Of a stretch of 64,000 nucleotides of DNA, positions 12,321 to 24,307 are shown in pieces. The stretch covers positions 2,666,001 through 2,730,000 of the forward strand of contig JAGYXB010000687.1 in assembly GCA_022495005.1 (NCBI GenBank), in the 5' to 3' direction. Made by a program: the position numbers and the translations under genes. How positions within the stretch are numbered: the first letter of the stretch is position 1; every line of letters begins with the position of its first letter. The DNA is from Rhyacophila brunnea (taxonomy: Eukaryota > Arthropoda > Insecta > Trichoptera > Rhyacophilidae). A model generated the notes under the pieces. That model was not told where the DNA came from, did no database searches, and saw nothing but the letters and a program-made list of their open reading frames with translations.

Positions 12321-14994
12321 ATGGTGGATATTGTGATTGACTATAATAAAGTTAATTTTGATAATATCCAAATTAACGATATATGCAGAACCTGTTTATC
12401 AAACAGTGAAGAACTATTATCAGTATATCATACTTATTTTGACAAGAATTTAGTAATCAACCAAATGCTAATGGAGTTTTGTTCCGTTCTGGTTTGTGCT
12501 CGAAATTTTTGCTTGTAAAATTACAGTTTTAATTATACCAAATAATAATTAATATGTCCTCATATAAATTGTCTGTAAACTTTACAGGTGACCGAGGATG
12601 ATGGATTTCCAGGTCAAATGTGTTTACATTGTTTGGAAGAAGCGAAAAATGCATACAAATTTAAACGGAAATGTGAAAAAGCGGACGATGCTCTGAAACA
12701 ATATTTATGCAAGCTAGGTGACAGCAAAGATGGTATTGTAGAGGTAAATGGTAATTTAAATTGTTTATTCACATATACTAGTATTTACATGGCAATACTC
12801 TCTAACGTGAAGCAGAATTTAGCTCATTTACGTCTAATTCATAAGTAGTTGAGAGTTAAGTTCTCCTTTCGAGTTCAGTGATGACGACACGTCACATCTG
12901 CATGCGACAGCGCCACTATCATAAACACCGATCCAGCAACTTCCAGTTTGTCATAGGTGCTTTTTTATAATTATGCAACAAACGATGAGTACTTCACAGC
13001 GGCAAAGGGTGGGAGGTAGACTGTGGAGACCCAACATAAATAATTTACAATTATTGTGGTATGCAGTACTTATTTGTTTTAATTGAACTAATAATACAAA
13101 TTTCAGATGGTGTTGGTTAGTTTTAAAATGAAATTAAACCCTACCTAAAGCAAACCATAATAGATATCAGATAAAAAATATTCTTTATCCATAAAATATC
13201 TTAATTAATAAAGTTTTAGATATTTTATAGATTGGGGTATATTTTTTGTTTGGCAGTGTTTAATCGAATTTTAAAAACAATATAGTTTGGTTAGGCAGAG
13301 TTTAATTGAATTTTAAAATCTAACCAATACCATCAGCAATTGTATTTTTAATTCAATGAAAAAAAAAAGTATGACTTTCAAAGTTTAGAGTGCACTAATT
13401 ATGTTGGATCCCCAAAGCCACTGGTACTTCGTCACTCCTTTTATTTTCTTCTATTACTTAGGATTTCTTCGATAACTTTTTTCGAAAAATTACTAGGTAA
13501 TAATTTTAATTGTTATATTTATTTTTATTTCGTCATGATAAGTTGCATCTTTGGTAAGTAATCATGGTTTTAATCAAATCACTTTCGAAAACCATGTTTT
13601 CTATTATTATTTTATTAAATCTGGTTGTTATGAAAAGTGTGACACGGAATTCTTTGAATTTTTTCAAACATTTTTGTCCCTTCAGATTATTTACTACCAA
13701 ACTAAATAACAATATAGAATACCTCAAATGAAATTCCTGTACAAAGTTATTTATGTAATGTATTTCATTATTCCAGAGTATTTCTTCAATAAAAGAGGAA
13801 ACTGCCTCAGGATTCATAGATTTTGATGATTCAATTGACATCCGGATCAAATCTCAAAGCGAAGTGGAATTTTCTCAAAATTCTAACAGTACAGCTTCCG
13901 GTGCAGTTGCTGATCTTTCCACATTCGATGAAGTAAATTTTGATGTTAACGACCAGGAAGATATAAATACAGACAAATCAGTTAGTGATATTGTATCTTC
14001 CAACAATGATGCACTTTCAAGAGATACGAAAAGACAACGAGAGATGAAAAAACTTCAACGTGAAAAAAAAATAAAACTAGTCAGTTCGTCAAAAAGTCTC
14101 GTCTCTCGAATTACTAAATCCAAAGTGACTCATAAGATAAGTTGTGGAGATTGCGACTTTAAAACTAAGTTTCCCCGCAATTTAAGAAAACATGTCATGA
14201 ACACACATACCTGGAACAAACCATTCGGCTGTGATCTCTGTAGATATAGATGTGTTCATCTGAGCACACTGAAAACTCATAAATTGATTCATACTGATAA
14301 AAAGCCCTTCAAATGTAGTTATTGTGATTTTTGCAGTAATTCGTCATCAAATGTATCGAGACATGAGAAAATTCATACAGGACAGGACAAGAAGTTTTCG
14401 TGTGACTTGTGTTCGTACCGTTCTACACGATCCATAGATGTCATCGATCACCGTAGGAAACATACTGGCGAAAGGCCATTCCTATGTGACCAGTGTCATT
14501 ACACTGCCAGTACCAATACCTGTCTAAAGAAGCATATGATCAACAAACACTCAGACGAGAAGAAATTCGCGTGTGACTTATGCAGCTTCAAGGCTAAAAC
14601 ATCAAGCAATTTGACCACGCACAAAACAATACATTCCACTGAAAAACGCTTCTCTTGTGATATCTGTTCCTATAAATCGGCACAGTTAAATGGATTACAG
14701 AAGCATAAGCTCTCGGCACATACTAATGAACGACCCTACGCGTGCACAATCTGCTCGTACCGCACTGTCGATCCTCAATATTTGAAGACCCATGTGAGAG
14801 GGCATTCGACGATTAAGAAATTCAAGTGTGAAATCTGCAGCTTCTCTTGCCAGCGGAAATTCCATTTGAAGAGTCACATGAAATCCCACTCCGGGGAGAA
14901 ACCATACACATGCGATCTTTGCGATTTCAAAAGTGCTCGGGCACACTCTCTGCGCAGACATAACAAAAGATTTCATAGTACAGTTGTCAAATAA
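12321..14994 (+). CDS. ZAD-C2H2 zinc-finger protein, gene 2 (complete)
   Basis: Three exons, all phase 0: 12321-12491 (57 codons, donor GTTTGT), 12588-12743 (acceptor TTTACAG, donor GTAAAT, 52 codons) and 13777-14994 (acceptor TTCCAG). The predicted protein is 514 residues. The start is the ATG in AAAGCCATGG, which has good context. Exons 1-2 form a full ZAD domain: CRTCL, then NQMLMEFC, DGFPGQMCLHCLEE and AYKFKRKC. Exon 3 has an acidic linker, a basic stretch near residues 190-220 and ten C2H2 fingers from about residue 230 to 510. ZAD provides a zinc-dependent dimerisation module; the fingers imply sequence-specific DNA binding in the nucleus. Exon boundaries, finger count and finger spacing match gene 1, so the two are tandem paralogues about 8 kb apart. 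A hAT element sits in intron 2. The target is unknown. Confidence 0.93.
12997..13423. mobile_element. Non-autonomous hAT (CAGTGGCGAAGGGTGG family) in intron 2 of gene 2
   Basis: The left end CAGCGGCAAAGGGTGG and right end CCAAAGCCACTG are degenerate versions of the family ends seen at 38945-39528. The flanking 8-bp TSD is GTACTTCA/GTACTTCG (7 of 8 identical). The interior contains the family-typical block TTGAACTAA...AATTTCAGATGGTGTTGGTTAG. It is older and more diverged than the 38945 copy. Confidence 0.75.
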
Positions 14995-14999
14995 TGTTT

Positions 15000-15540
15000 T
15001 GCTATTTGATTTGAGTGATTTGACCTAAATTGGTATTTTTTTGTGCAGATGCATGGATAAAAACACAAATACTTACCATTTTGCTTTTGTTATCAAAATG
15101 GTTTATAAAAACGACCGTTTAACTGAAAATATGTATAAAATATGTTGATTTGACATTGTAACATTGACACATCACCATTTTTTAGTTACTTTCTTACACT
15201 ACAATGAGCCATAATGTCTTATTTCAGTGGTATTACAGAAACATCTGGACTTCAGAAAATTACATAGATGTATTGTGACCTTATTGCGAATCGAATTTAG
15301 AGAATCCTGTGACTTGGCACATTGACTGTCGATTGGCAACAATCTGAGTCATTTGGAAACAGTTCGAACCTCCAAGCATGAACCGATCCTTGATTACAAA
15401 TTTTCAAATTTTATTTATTTTTACATAATATGGTGAACATTATAAATTATTAATTTAAGACGTTCACATATATTGATAAAACAGTATTATATAAAAAAAA
15501 GAAATAGATCAGCAGTAAAACAGTAAAAAAGTGTAAATAC
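15000..15540. other. 3' flank of gene 2, nothing further identified
   Basis: AT-rich sequence with no canonical AATAAA close to the gene 2 stop and no repeat boundary seen. The 3' UTR of gene 2 presumably lies here. Confidence 0.5.
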
Positions 15541-16660
15541 AAAAAAATGTAAATTAGATACAAGAAAGTACACCGAATGAGTTAAACAGACCCTGTTTTA
15601 AGGATTCACAAAACAATGCCCACCTATACTCATCCTCATGCAGGTGGAATATGTTAATATACAAAGTGATTTGGTTGAACAGAGTTATTGCCCTCCCATT
15701 TGGCATTACCAATGGCAGGTTAGTTCTGCACCTTGGGAGAACAAACAACGGATGCCTAAGATTAGATTAGTAGATTTCTAAGATAATTATCAGAGACACA
15801 CTAGCCAATACCTGGTATTGGTACAATGGCTGAGTATCCATTTATACCGCGTATAAGTCGGAAAAAATATGTAGCTAAATAAAGATCCCTTCTAAACTTT
15901 AAGTTCCGGTATGTAAGCATACCTAAGAGAAAGTCAGTTGGATAGAGTCACGGATAATTTCCATACAGCTGAAATTAAGGAGTCTCAAAAATTTCTTTTG
16001 GACCCTCCACCATAAGGCCGTACTTCAACTGATGCGGAGCCCAAACAATAGAGGCACTCTGAAGTCTGCTTCTAACTTAGGAATTATAGAGAATTTTTAG
16101 TACCGTAAAGCCCGGAAAGTACGCAAGACAAAGCCCAACATTTTTAGCGCCTTTTTACAAATGGTATCTATATGACCACCAAATGTCAGTTTACTGTCAA
16201 ACGTAATGCCAAGACCCCTTACAGATGATATTCGCGAGAGAACTCTGCCATGCATTGAATACTGTAAAAATAATACTCGTGAGGCTTTAGTAAACGATAA
16301 AATATTGCATTTATCAATATTGAAGTCCAGTTTGTTACGCCTGCCCAAATCTAATATATTATCTATATCAAGTGGGAGTTGATGACAATTGTCCAAGTTG
16401 ATAACTTCCGTGAAGAGTTTCAAGTCATCAGCGAACAACAAAAACATAGCATTTTTAATTACCAATGCTATGTCATTTATAAAAATCGTCAACAGCGAGG
16501 CCCCCAAGTTTGAGCCCTGAGGCACACCAGAAAATGTTTCAAATGTCTGTGACTGATAGAGGCCATACGATACGTATTGTTGACGATTCCTAAAATAACT
16601 CCTGAATAACCTGAGAAATCGATCATATAATCCAGTTAGTTCGAGTTTTTCCATCATAAT
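15540..16660 (-). pseudogene. Jockey-clade LINE reverse transcriptase relic
   Basis: A 186-residue minus-strand frame (16097-16657) holds the C-terminal half of a non-LTR reverse transcriptase. It includes GVPQGS, LLFADDLKLF with the catalytic DD pair, NIDKCNILSF and GLGITFDSKLTF, all typical of Jockey-like elements. Downstream, 15554-15748 reads PRCRTNLPLVMPNGRA, the usual tail of these proteins. The endonuclease and first half of the polymerase are absent, so this is a 5'-truncated copy. Frames are broken between the two blocks. Related fragments appear at the inner ends of both arms of the palindrome. Confidence 0.85.
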
Positions 16661-18027
16661 ATTGTGATTGATTCAAATGCTTATAACTACAATGTACACT
16701 CGCCATGATCATGGTGGGTAGATAGGGGGTCTGGGGAAAATTTCCTGCCACAGTACGCAAACTCGCCAACAATACAAAATTATTTGGATCCATATTTAGT
16801 TTAATGACGTAAAACGTATCTTAATGCGAATTTTTGGTACTGTGGAGAAGAGTGAAATAAATGTACATGTAAATTCATAACTCCCCATATCCTAGAAGTC
16901 GATCATTCAGCCGTCAAAGTGTAGTCTACGCAGGTCTACGATGTGGTGTTGGTAATAGTATATTTTTATCATAAATTAATTCAGTTGCCAAGAACCCAAG
17001 GACGAGCTGGCGAGTGGATTTTTCGAGGGTTGTCTAAAAGTCTGGAATGGTCAGGCTCATTGTTCAAACCGAAAATATGCATTGTGCATGGCCTTCATGT
17101 CACTAATCTATTCACATGCGGGAAATAGTTAAACATCATTTTGCAAGTGAAGACATTTTATAACTTTATTATCGGTGGAAAAAAGTTTAATCTGTAAATT
17201 AATACAATTGAAATAAATATTTATTTGTTGGTGATCCATTCATCAGTTGTTTTTATAAAAACCATCCTATTCCAAAGGTTATAAAATCATGATATAATGT
17301 ATTACATTTGACAGGGTTGAGGATTAAAATAATGGAACAATGTGCCATTGGTAAGTAGAAGAACAAACAGGGAATTCAGAAATAATGGAAACTGAAATAC
17401 CTAACGGGTAAGGAGAAGCAGGCAACTGATCCCGAGTAAGGAAGAATACGGGATAAATTTAAACACGTGTCAAGAATATGTCATACGTCGAATATTGACA
17501 ACTGCTCTCGGTTTATGAATTGACGCTCATTTAATATTGGTATATTACACACATTATTGCATGTCTATAATGCATGATTTATTTTTGTAGGACACACATT
17601 CAAAACCCTGCGTCAAAATTTACTGTATTATTATAATAATATATAATAATGTTCTGTGGGAACAAAGTTAAATAAATGATTTTAAAATTCTATATAACTG
17701 TATTCGATAGGCTGGGTCTTGTGGTCAAATAATACATTAGGTTCATATTTTTAATGTTTTTATTATTTCAAAGGGTACAAGTCAAATTAAGATAATAACA
17801 TGACGTATAATCCAATTTTAGCAGTAAAATACTTATAACTTGTCATATAAACCAATTGCATGTTTGCGTCTTGTTTTATGTAAAAGTTAGTGTGTGCTGG
17901 CGGAGGCATAGCGAGGTATATTAGCACCTGGGGATAACGATAATGAAAAATGTGCCCCGTACATAATACAAAACTTGTAAGTACCTATACACACTCACTA
18001 ACAACATATAAATACGTACCTACTAGT
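16661..18027. other. Intergenic, nothing identified
   Basis: Short frames only; no convincing exon, repeat boundary or SINE head was seen. Confidence 0.5.
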
Positions 18028-18039
18028 TTCGATGGTGTT

Positions 18040-18225
18040 ATTATTTTTTAATTATTAATAACCATGTCCCTGGTTTTTCGTACAAGGTGGTTGTTAGTAA
18101 TTTTGAATAATCACAAACACCCATGTTTTGAGAAAATCACATTAATGTTGTGTCCTCACCGGGATCGAACCCAGAGCTGCCGGATGGAAGGCCAGAGCCT
18201 TACGCACTGTACCACGAAAGTCGCC
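18040..18225 (-). mobile_element. tRNA-derived SINE (family 1), minus strand
   Basis: Read on the minus strand, the head GGCGACTTTCGTGGTACAGT contains an A box and ends with the B box GGTTCGATCCC. The body and tail match the plus-strand copy at 35995-36186 (CACAAACACCCA, ACAAGGTGGTTGTTAG). Imperfect target duplications TTCGATGGTGTT (18028-18039) and TTCGATAGTGTT (18226-18237) bracket it, as expected for LINE-driven insertion. Confidence 0.75.
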
Positions 18226-18288
18226 TTCGATAGTGTTTGGCTTCACCATTGACAGAATTTAATAATATGGATTCAATAACTTTACTAA

Positions 18289-18504
18289 AAGCGCGTTGAC
18301 ACGGTCCAAGTACACTTGGACCGAGTGCCATCCAAGCGACTGCTTCATACTAATTATTTCTATCCAAGCTACTCGGACCGCGTCCTACTCATCCAAGTTA
18401 GCTTGGATAGGAATAATTAGTATGAAGATGTCTCATATGAGTGCGCTTGGATGGCACTCAGTCCAAGTGTATTTGGATTGTACTTGGACCGTGTCAACGC
18501 GGCT
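18289..18504. mobile_element. Fully palindromic MITE, TAA target
   Basis: GCGTTGACACGGTCCAAGTA and its inverse at the right end continue through GTGCCATCCAAGCG and ATACTAATTATT, so almost the whole 216 bp folds on itself. TAA lies at 18286-18288 and 18505-18507. The terminal style fits PIF/Harbinger-derived MITEs. Confidence 0.75.
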
Positions 18505-18659
18505 TAATAATAAAAGTATTTTCAAAAATGTACAGTCCTCTAAAACAAGAAAAAAAATTCAAGATCCTCGATTTTTTTGTTAGTATAAAATTCATAAAAA
18601 TCTTTAAATGCTACTTATTTATGAAGGAAAGAGAGTGAATTTTGAAGATTCCGTATAAT

Positions 18660-19380
18660 TAGGGATTGCAATACCGGTATACCGAAATCCGGTTTTATTG
18701 TTTTTTTAATACCGGTATTTTTTGTATTGAGACAGCTAAGAAATTAAAAATACTATATTTCGAATGACTGAATCACCAGGTAAAGCGAAATAATAATAAA
18801 AAATCAATCACATATTTTTTTTGGGGGAAAAATTTAGACTTTGGTTTTTGATGGAATATTAATTGTTTTTTGGCAAAAGAAAACTAGAGTTTGGACGGAA
18901 TTTGGCAAGAGCTAAAAAACCCTGCCGAGTTCGGTTTCTGGATGAAATTGCTTTTCATTTTATGCAGAAAAATTAGTGACAATGAGAAAAAAATAAGGTG
19001 CCCTGAAACAATTATTGTCGTGATATATTCTTAACCTTTTCCATGGCTCACTATATTCTGATAGGTCGCAGATTTTTAACGACACGTTAAATATAGGCGA
19101 AACTCTTACTACAATCGCTGTAATAGCGATAATTTGTGGCTTAGTATTTCATAATTATTCAAACAGATTTCAGCGTGTTTAATTTTTTTGATCATGCAAA
19201 TCAATTGACAATGGCTAATAATTTTAGTTTAAAGTCGGACGAGATAACTCGCGAAATTTGTATGTGCGGCTTGTCGATCACGGTCTCATAGAGCGAGATA
19301 ACTCGCTGATGGCATAGAACCGTTATTATGTAATATCGACAAACCGGTATTTATATTTTCATTCGGTATTGCAATCCCTA
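18660..19380. mobile_element. Non-autonomous hAT-like element, TAGGGATTGCAAT type
   Basis: Terminal inverted repeats TAGGGATTGCAATACCGG and the complementary CGGTATTGCAATCCCTA flank 721 bp without a transposase frame. The 8-bp target duplication is CGTATAAT/CATATAAT (7 of 8). It contains the direct repeat GAGATAACTCGC twice near its right end. Confidence 0.8.
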
Positions 19381-22133
19381 CATATAATTAACCAGACGAA
19401 AGACTAAACAATAATCGACAACTTAGTATTATGAAAACACATTTTTTAAAGACAATAAACCCCAATTTTTTTCCTGATAAAATATTACAAGATTATTTTG
19501 TTCTTCCATGATTTGGTCATTTTAGGATAAAATCTTCCGTTCACTTTTTATTCTTGGACATTCAACAAAACTCCACTTCTGCGTCGCTACCCGAGCTGCG
19601 CCCGGGACAGCTGCCCCGCTCGCACGCGCCATGTTAGGCTGGGCTGCGCGCACACGGCAAAGCGAAGTTTCGGATTCATCCGCCAAACGACGTTTGCGTT
19701 TTATTTGCGTTTTATTTGCGAGCCGATTGCGTTTTAAATGCGTTTCAAATGCGTCCATATTTCGACAATGCTGTCCAAGAGAAAACACGGTTTTCAAGGG
19801 GATTCATAAACGCCTTTTTTTGAAACTGCACCCTGCTGCGAGAGTATTTATCTTTCATTACAGTGGCGTACAAGGGTAAATAAATCAATATAAAATCAGT
19901 ACATAATATTGCATTATACCTACATTTATTTTCCCACTATTGCTTCTTTTGGAGCTGGACTGTTTTATATCGAAAGCGTTTTGAAAATTACCTATTGTTG
20001 AGCCTATTATATACCATCATCATCAATACTATCGACCGAGGGTACTTGATGGAGTTTGAATTTAAATTCTAATTGATTTAAGTTTTGTACTATTATTATT
20101 TATTAATACAATAAAAAAAGATTATAAGTTAATACACGAAGAAAGGGTAAAAACCTTATTACCTAGATACCTACTAAGTAAATGATGAAGTATAAAAACA
20201 TAATATTTTGAATAATTTGAATATTTGCAGTGTTTCTAAAAAAACCCGTTGTAAATACGATTAATACATTCGGTAGGTAAGCGTATTAAAATGTCATTTC
20301 TCGTAAACAATAGTTTTCTCGTTGTGCAATATGTTGGGAGTTTAATAATATTAACTAATGAGAGATGTCACCAACTGTAACTACTCACTAAATAAAAAAA
20401 AAACGAATAAACAATGTTAAGGTATAGTTCGTAATATGCAAATTTAAATAATTTTTGATGAATACCTATATACCTATACCGAAAATATTTATATAAGTAC
20501 CTATAGATACGTATTGAATTACCCACCTACCTATTCATATTATATGAAATACATATTTAAAATAACACCATTCTTTTGGGAAGAATACAAGTAGGTATGC
20601 ATTTGGTTATATTCGATATTAAATAAGTATGTATCTTTAATAGAATCATGCCTCCTTTTTAGTAGTAGAATCTTTATGTAGGTATCGAATCTATAAAATA
20701 TTTTTATTAAATTTAATCTGTTTTTAAGCGTGAAGGCTCGCCATAACTATAAGGTAAACTAAACCATTATTATTTATTTTGTAGTAAGTATGTACTTCTT
20801 TAATTATTTTTTTTATTAGTTGACACTTTTATCTTCTATAGATACACTAAAATGGAAACGGGTGCCAATAATAACATATTGAAGTGAGAATAATGAATAC
20901 CTTCCTACTACTATCGATAGGTATGTTCCTGTGTACTTGTGTAGGTACATGTATATTTATATTAATTATTGTTTTCGTGTTATAATATATTATTTGCGAT
21001 TAATTGATAACAAAATTTAGATAATTTATCTATTCACCCGCTACAGTAAAATCTATAAAATATTTTAATTAAATTATATCTGTTGCTCTACATTGCATGA
21101 ACGCCACTGAAGCAATGGAGTAATTAATTATGTCATACAATACGTGCCATGAATATACTACCTACCACATGTTCTTTTAAATCTTCCCATTTAGGCCAGG
21201 ACCGAACTTTTGAAAGCTGAAATTTATGGGGGCGCGTATTAAAAAATATTACTGATTAACCACATAATTATGTTCAGAAAGGCCTAATAAATTTTATTTA
21301 CCAATGACAAACTCATGACCGGATGAGTGGGTATTTTTCATTAAAAACTTGGGTATAATGTAAAGGTTTAAGCCTACGCAATCTGCACCTAGCACATTGT
21401 CATATATAATAATATGAAGAATGTTAAATCTCAGTCGGTTCCATGACAAAACAGGACAGTGACAAAACAGAACATGACAAAACAGAACACCTGGAGAAAA
21501 CCTGGCTGTTCTGTTTTATCATGTTCTGTATTGTTATTGATGTCGAAGTCATGATGAATTGTTTGCAACCAGAAAGATTCACTTGAATGATTAATGCTTA
21601 TTTGGACTATGTCTGCATTTGCGTATAGCTAACAAAAATCCGCATGAAAGTAATTAAAAATAATTTCTACACTATGAAAATATCATCAAATTAAAAAACG
21701 CTTTCGATATAATATAACAGAATTCTATTCCAAATCAAGCAATAGTGGAAAAAATAAATATAGGTAAAATGGTAAAAAAGAAATACTTAATAATTATGTA
21801 GGTAATGTTTACATATTATATTTTTATATTTTATTTATCTTAGTTCGCCACTGGCGACAAAAAAAAGGTTTTTTAATTCTTCGGATAGTGCAATAAATAA
21901 ATTCTTACATAATAACACTAACGGTGAAAACAAAAAGTACTAATATCCATAATAGCTATAAGTTGGCGAACACAATACGGCACATATTGTATGACATAAT
22001 TTATTACTTAAAAATTAAAAAAATCTTCCTTCTTTCTTAATTAGTGTCATCAAGAATTTCACAGTGGCGTTAATGCAATGGGGAAAACAGATATAATTTA
22101 ATTAAAATATTTTATAGGGTTTTTGTATATAAT

Positions 22134-22454
22134 TTGTTAGAACAATGTAATATATTATTATACCTATTGTATCTTTTATTAAATAAACATTTAAAACATA
22201 TTATTCATAAACATTTGAAATATCTCCCCTTAAAATCTGTTCATATTTCCAATAGAATATTATTGCTTAGAATTCAATACATTCTACATTCTACAGCACG
22301 TGAATCAGATAACTTAGGTTCTAGAGAGACTAGTGGGTTAAGATTGCCTCCAGAAAAATCTTACTGGGGGCAATCTTTGTTCTGTCTAAGAGAAACTGAG
22401 CATCGTGAGGAGTGGAAAGTCTTAGTCGCTCAGAAGATTAATATTATTTCATGA
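22134..22454 (+). pseudogene. Possible LINE C-terminal relic (left arm copy)
   Basis: The last third of this frame reads SYWGQSLFCLRETEH then REEWKVLVAQ, resembling the terminal segment of non-LTR retrotransposon polyproteins, and is followed by a GA-rich stretch. An identical mirror copy lies at 25954-26274 on the minus strand. The first third is low-complexity AT-derived sequence and probably not coding. Being open in both copies reflects recent duplication rather than selection. Confidence 0.4.
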
Positions 22455-23868
22455 TGGTCACGATCCTCAGCCATGAGGGAATGACCGAGAAGAGAGAGAA
22501 GAAGAGCATTACCTACATATTATAATGGGAGAAAATAAAATATAGATACCTACTTACATAGTTATTGTTTATTAATAAATAGTATTACAAGTCTTTATAA
22601 GTATTAATATTAAAATTGAATAATTTGCAATAGTTAGGTACATTGCTATCTTAATATTCAATATATATGTCTCAATTAATTTATCGATATATTTCATCCA
22701 TGTTTCTTATAGTCAGTCTTTGGTAAATTTTCATAATATTAAAAGCTCAAAGCATAATGGAAGTGCATCTGATAGATCCGTTCAAAGTGGTTCATGCATC
22801 TCATCATCAAATTATATTATTGTTTCACAGAAAGTGATTGCTGCTGTGCTCGACGCTAAGCCGGTTTCAGGACTTGCCTATCAGGCGACCAAAGGCTACA
22901 GAAGATATTCCGAACAACGTAACGTCAAAATCAATACTGCAGTAGTAGTAGTTGTAATGCCATGATCCACCTGCGACGATAGTTATTCTTGCTATCTCAT
23001 TTTCACGATATATCACGTGGCACAACAGCCATAAATACACATCTAGAAAAGGGTAGGTAATTATTTTGTATTAGAGGGAGGTCATTTATTATTCCTTTAT
23101 AATATTCAGATTATTATATTAGATTATATTCAAATATTTAATATATAAACTGGGTTTTCTTCTAAAATTCGTACACTACAGTGAAATTAAATACAGTGGC
23201 TAAGACTTCTTCTGTTTATTTAGAGTATTTTAGACCATACCTTAAAATAAATTTTATAATACATTATAATATTATCAGTGACATCTACTAGTATATTATC
23301 GTAACAAATCGCCCTAGAGTGTGAAGGCTTTTGATTATTAGCCTTCGAGCAAATCTGCGCCGTTAAATAATATTTAATTTGAAATATTTTGTGTCCTAAT
23401 GTTTTTTGTTAATGGTTTAATTATTTTTTTAAAAACATTAGTGTACTTATACGAATTCATTAGTAGTCATATGATAAATACCTACCAACGCACTATGATC
23501 CCCATAGTCTACCTACTTGCAGAAGTCACTATTCGCCACTGGATACACCAACACCTGCAGACCCAAACACATTAAATAAGGCCTTCTGTACATAAATTGA
23601 CATAGAAAAGGGTTACTAAGACTAATTATTAAATTAACTGCAAGCCATTTTGCGTTTCAGATTCATTTGTAGTAAAAATCACACTTTTGGGTGCCATTAA
23701 TTACTATATATTGACCGTTTGAAAACGTGGTTGACTTTTACCGTAACCAAACCTAAAACATATAGGATCTAATGCAAAAGGTAACTGTAACTACTTGTAA
23801 ATAGATTGATTCCGTAAATTATTATAGAAAAATAGGCAGGCAACCAACCAATATTTTATCGTTTACAA

Positions 23869-23965
23869 AGCCTCGCGAGTATTAATTTTTTTTTTTCAAT
23901 ATTCGATGCATGGCAGAGTTATTTTGCGAATACCATCTCTTGGCATCCCGTTTAATAGTAAGCTA
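23869..23965 (+). pseudogene. Short Jockey LINE fragment at inner end of left arm
   Basis: The sequence around CATGGCAGAGTTATTTTGCG and the following block is similar, in inverse orientation, to 16170-16300 of the Jockey relic (CATGCATTGAATACTG / AACTCTGCCATGCA). It is mirrored in the right arm near 24441-24545. Confidence 0.5.
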
Positions 23966-24099
23966 TCATTTGTAAAAAGGAACTACAACTGTTAGGCTTC
24001 GTCTGTCGTACCTACTTCCCAGGTCTTTTCGGATGTTATGGTATTTAGAATATTTAGATTAACAATCTCAAAAATCGCGAATGACATGTACCTACAAAC

Positions 24100-24307
24100 A
24101 TACTACCGAAACGTCAAAGTTGTTGCGAAAAACGGTGGATATAAACTTATTTTAGTTTTAAACTTTATATGGCAACTAGTTCAACCACACTGAAAATGTT
24201 GTGGAATCTCCATCACGTCTTTTAATGTGATATTAATAGTTCATAAACCCTTTCTATAGTTGTTGTTATTATTAAGAGTCAAAACTAGTGCTGAATGTAT
24301 TAAAATC
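24100..24307. other. Central spacer of the palindrome
   Basis: 208 bp of unique sequence separate the two arms. No inverted repeat or coding frame is apparent within it. A spacer of this size suggests an inverted duplication or asymmetric deletion at the centre rather than a perfect hairpin. Confidence 0.85.

Larger units (their letters stand above)
19634..24099 (+). repeat. Left arm of a 9.1-kb palindrome (4.47 kb)
   Basis: This arm is repeated in inverse orientation at 24308-28752. The pairing is exact enough that positions 22134-22454 and 22720-22965 have their mirror at a constant coordinate sum of 48408. Differences are real but few: a doubled GCGTTTTATTT near 19700, TACTTGATGGAG against TACTTGGTGGAG, CATCCCGTTT against CATCACGTTT, and several homopolymer indels. 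The arm contains several CAGTGGCG/CGCCACTG hAT-like ends (19861, 21102, 22061, 23533), a possible LINE tail and, at its inner end, a Jockey fragment. No intact gene is present. Confidence 0.93.

Noticed and set aside
22720..22965. 81-codon frame and its mirror at 25443-25688
   Set aside because: Identical only because the palindrome arms are nearly identical; no domain, splice context or composition suggests coding.
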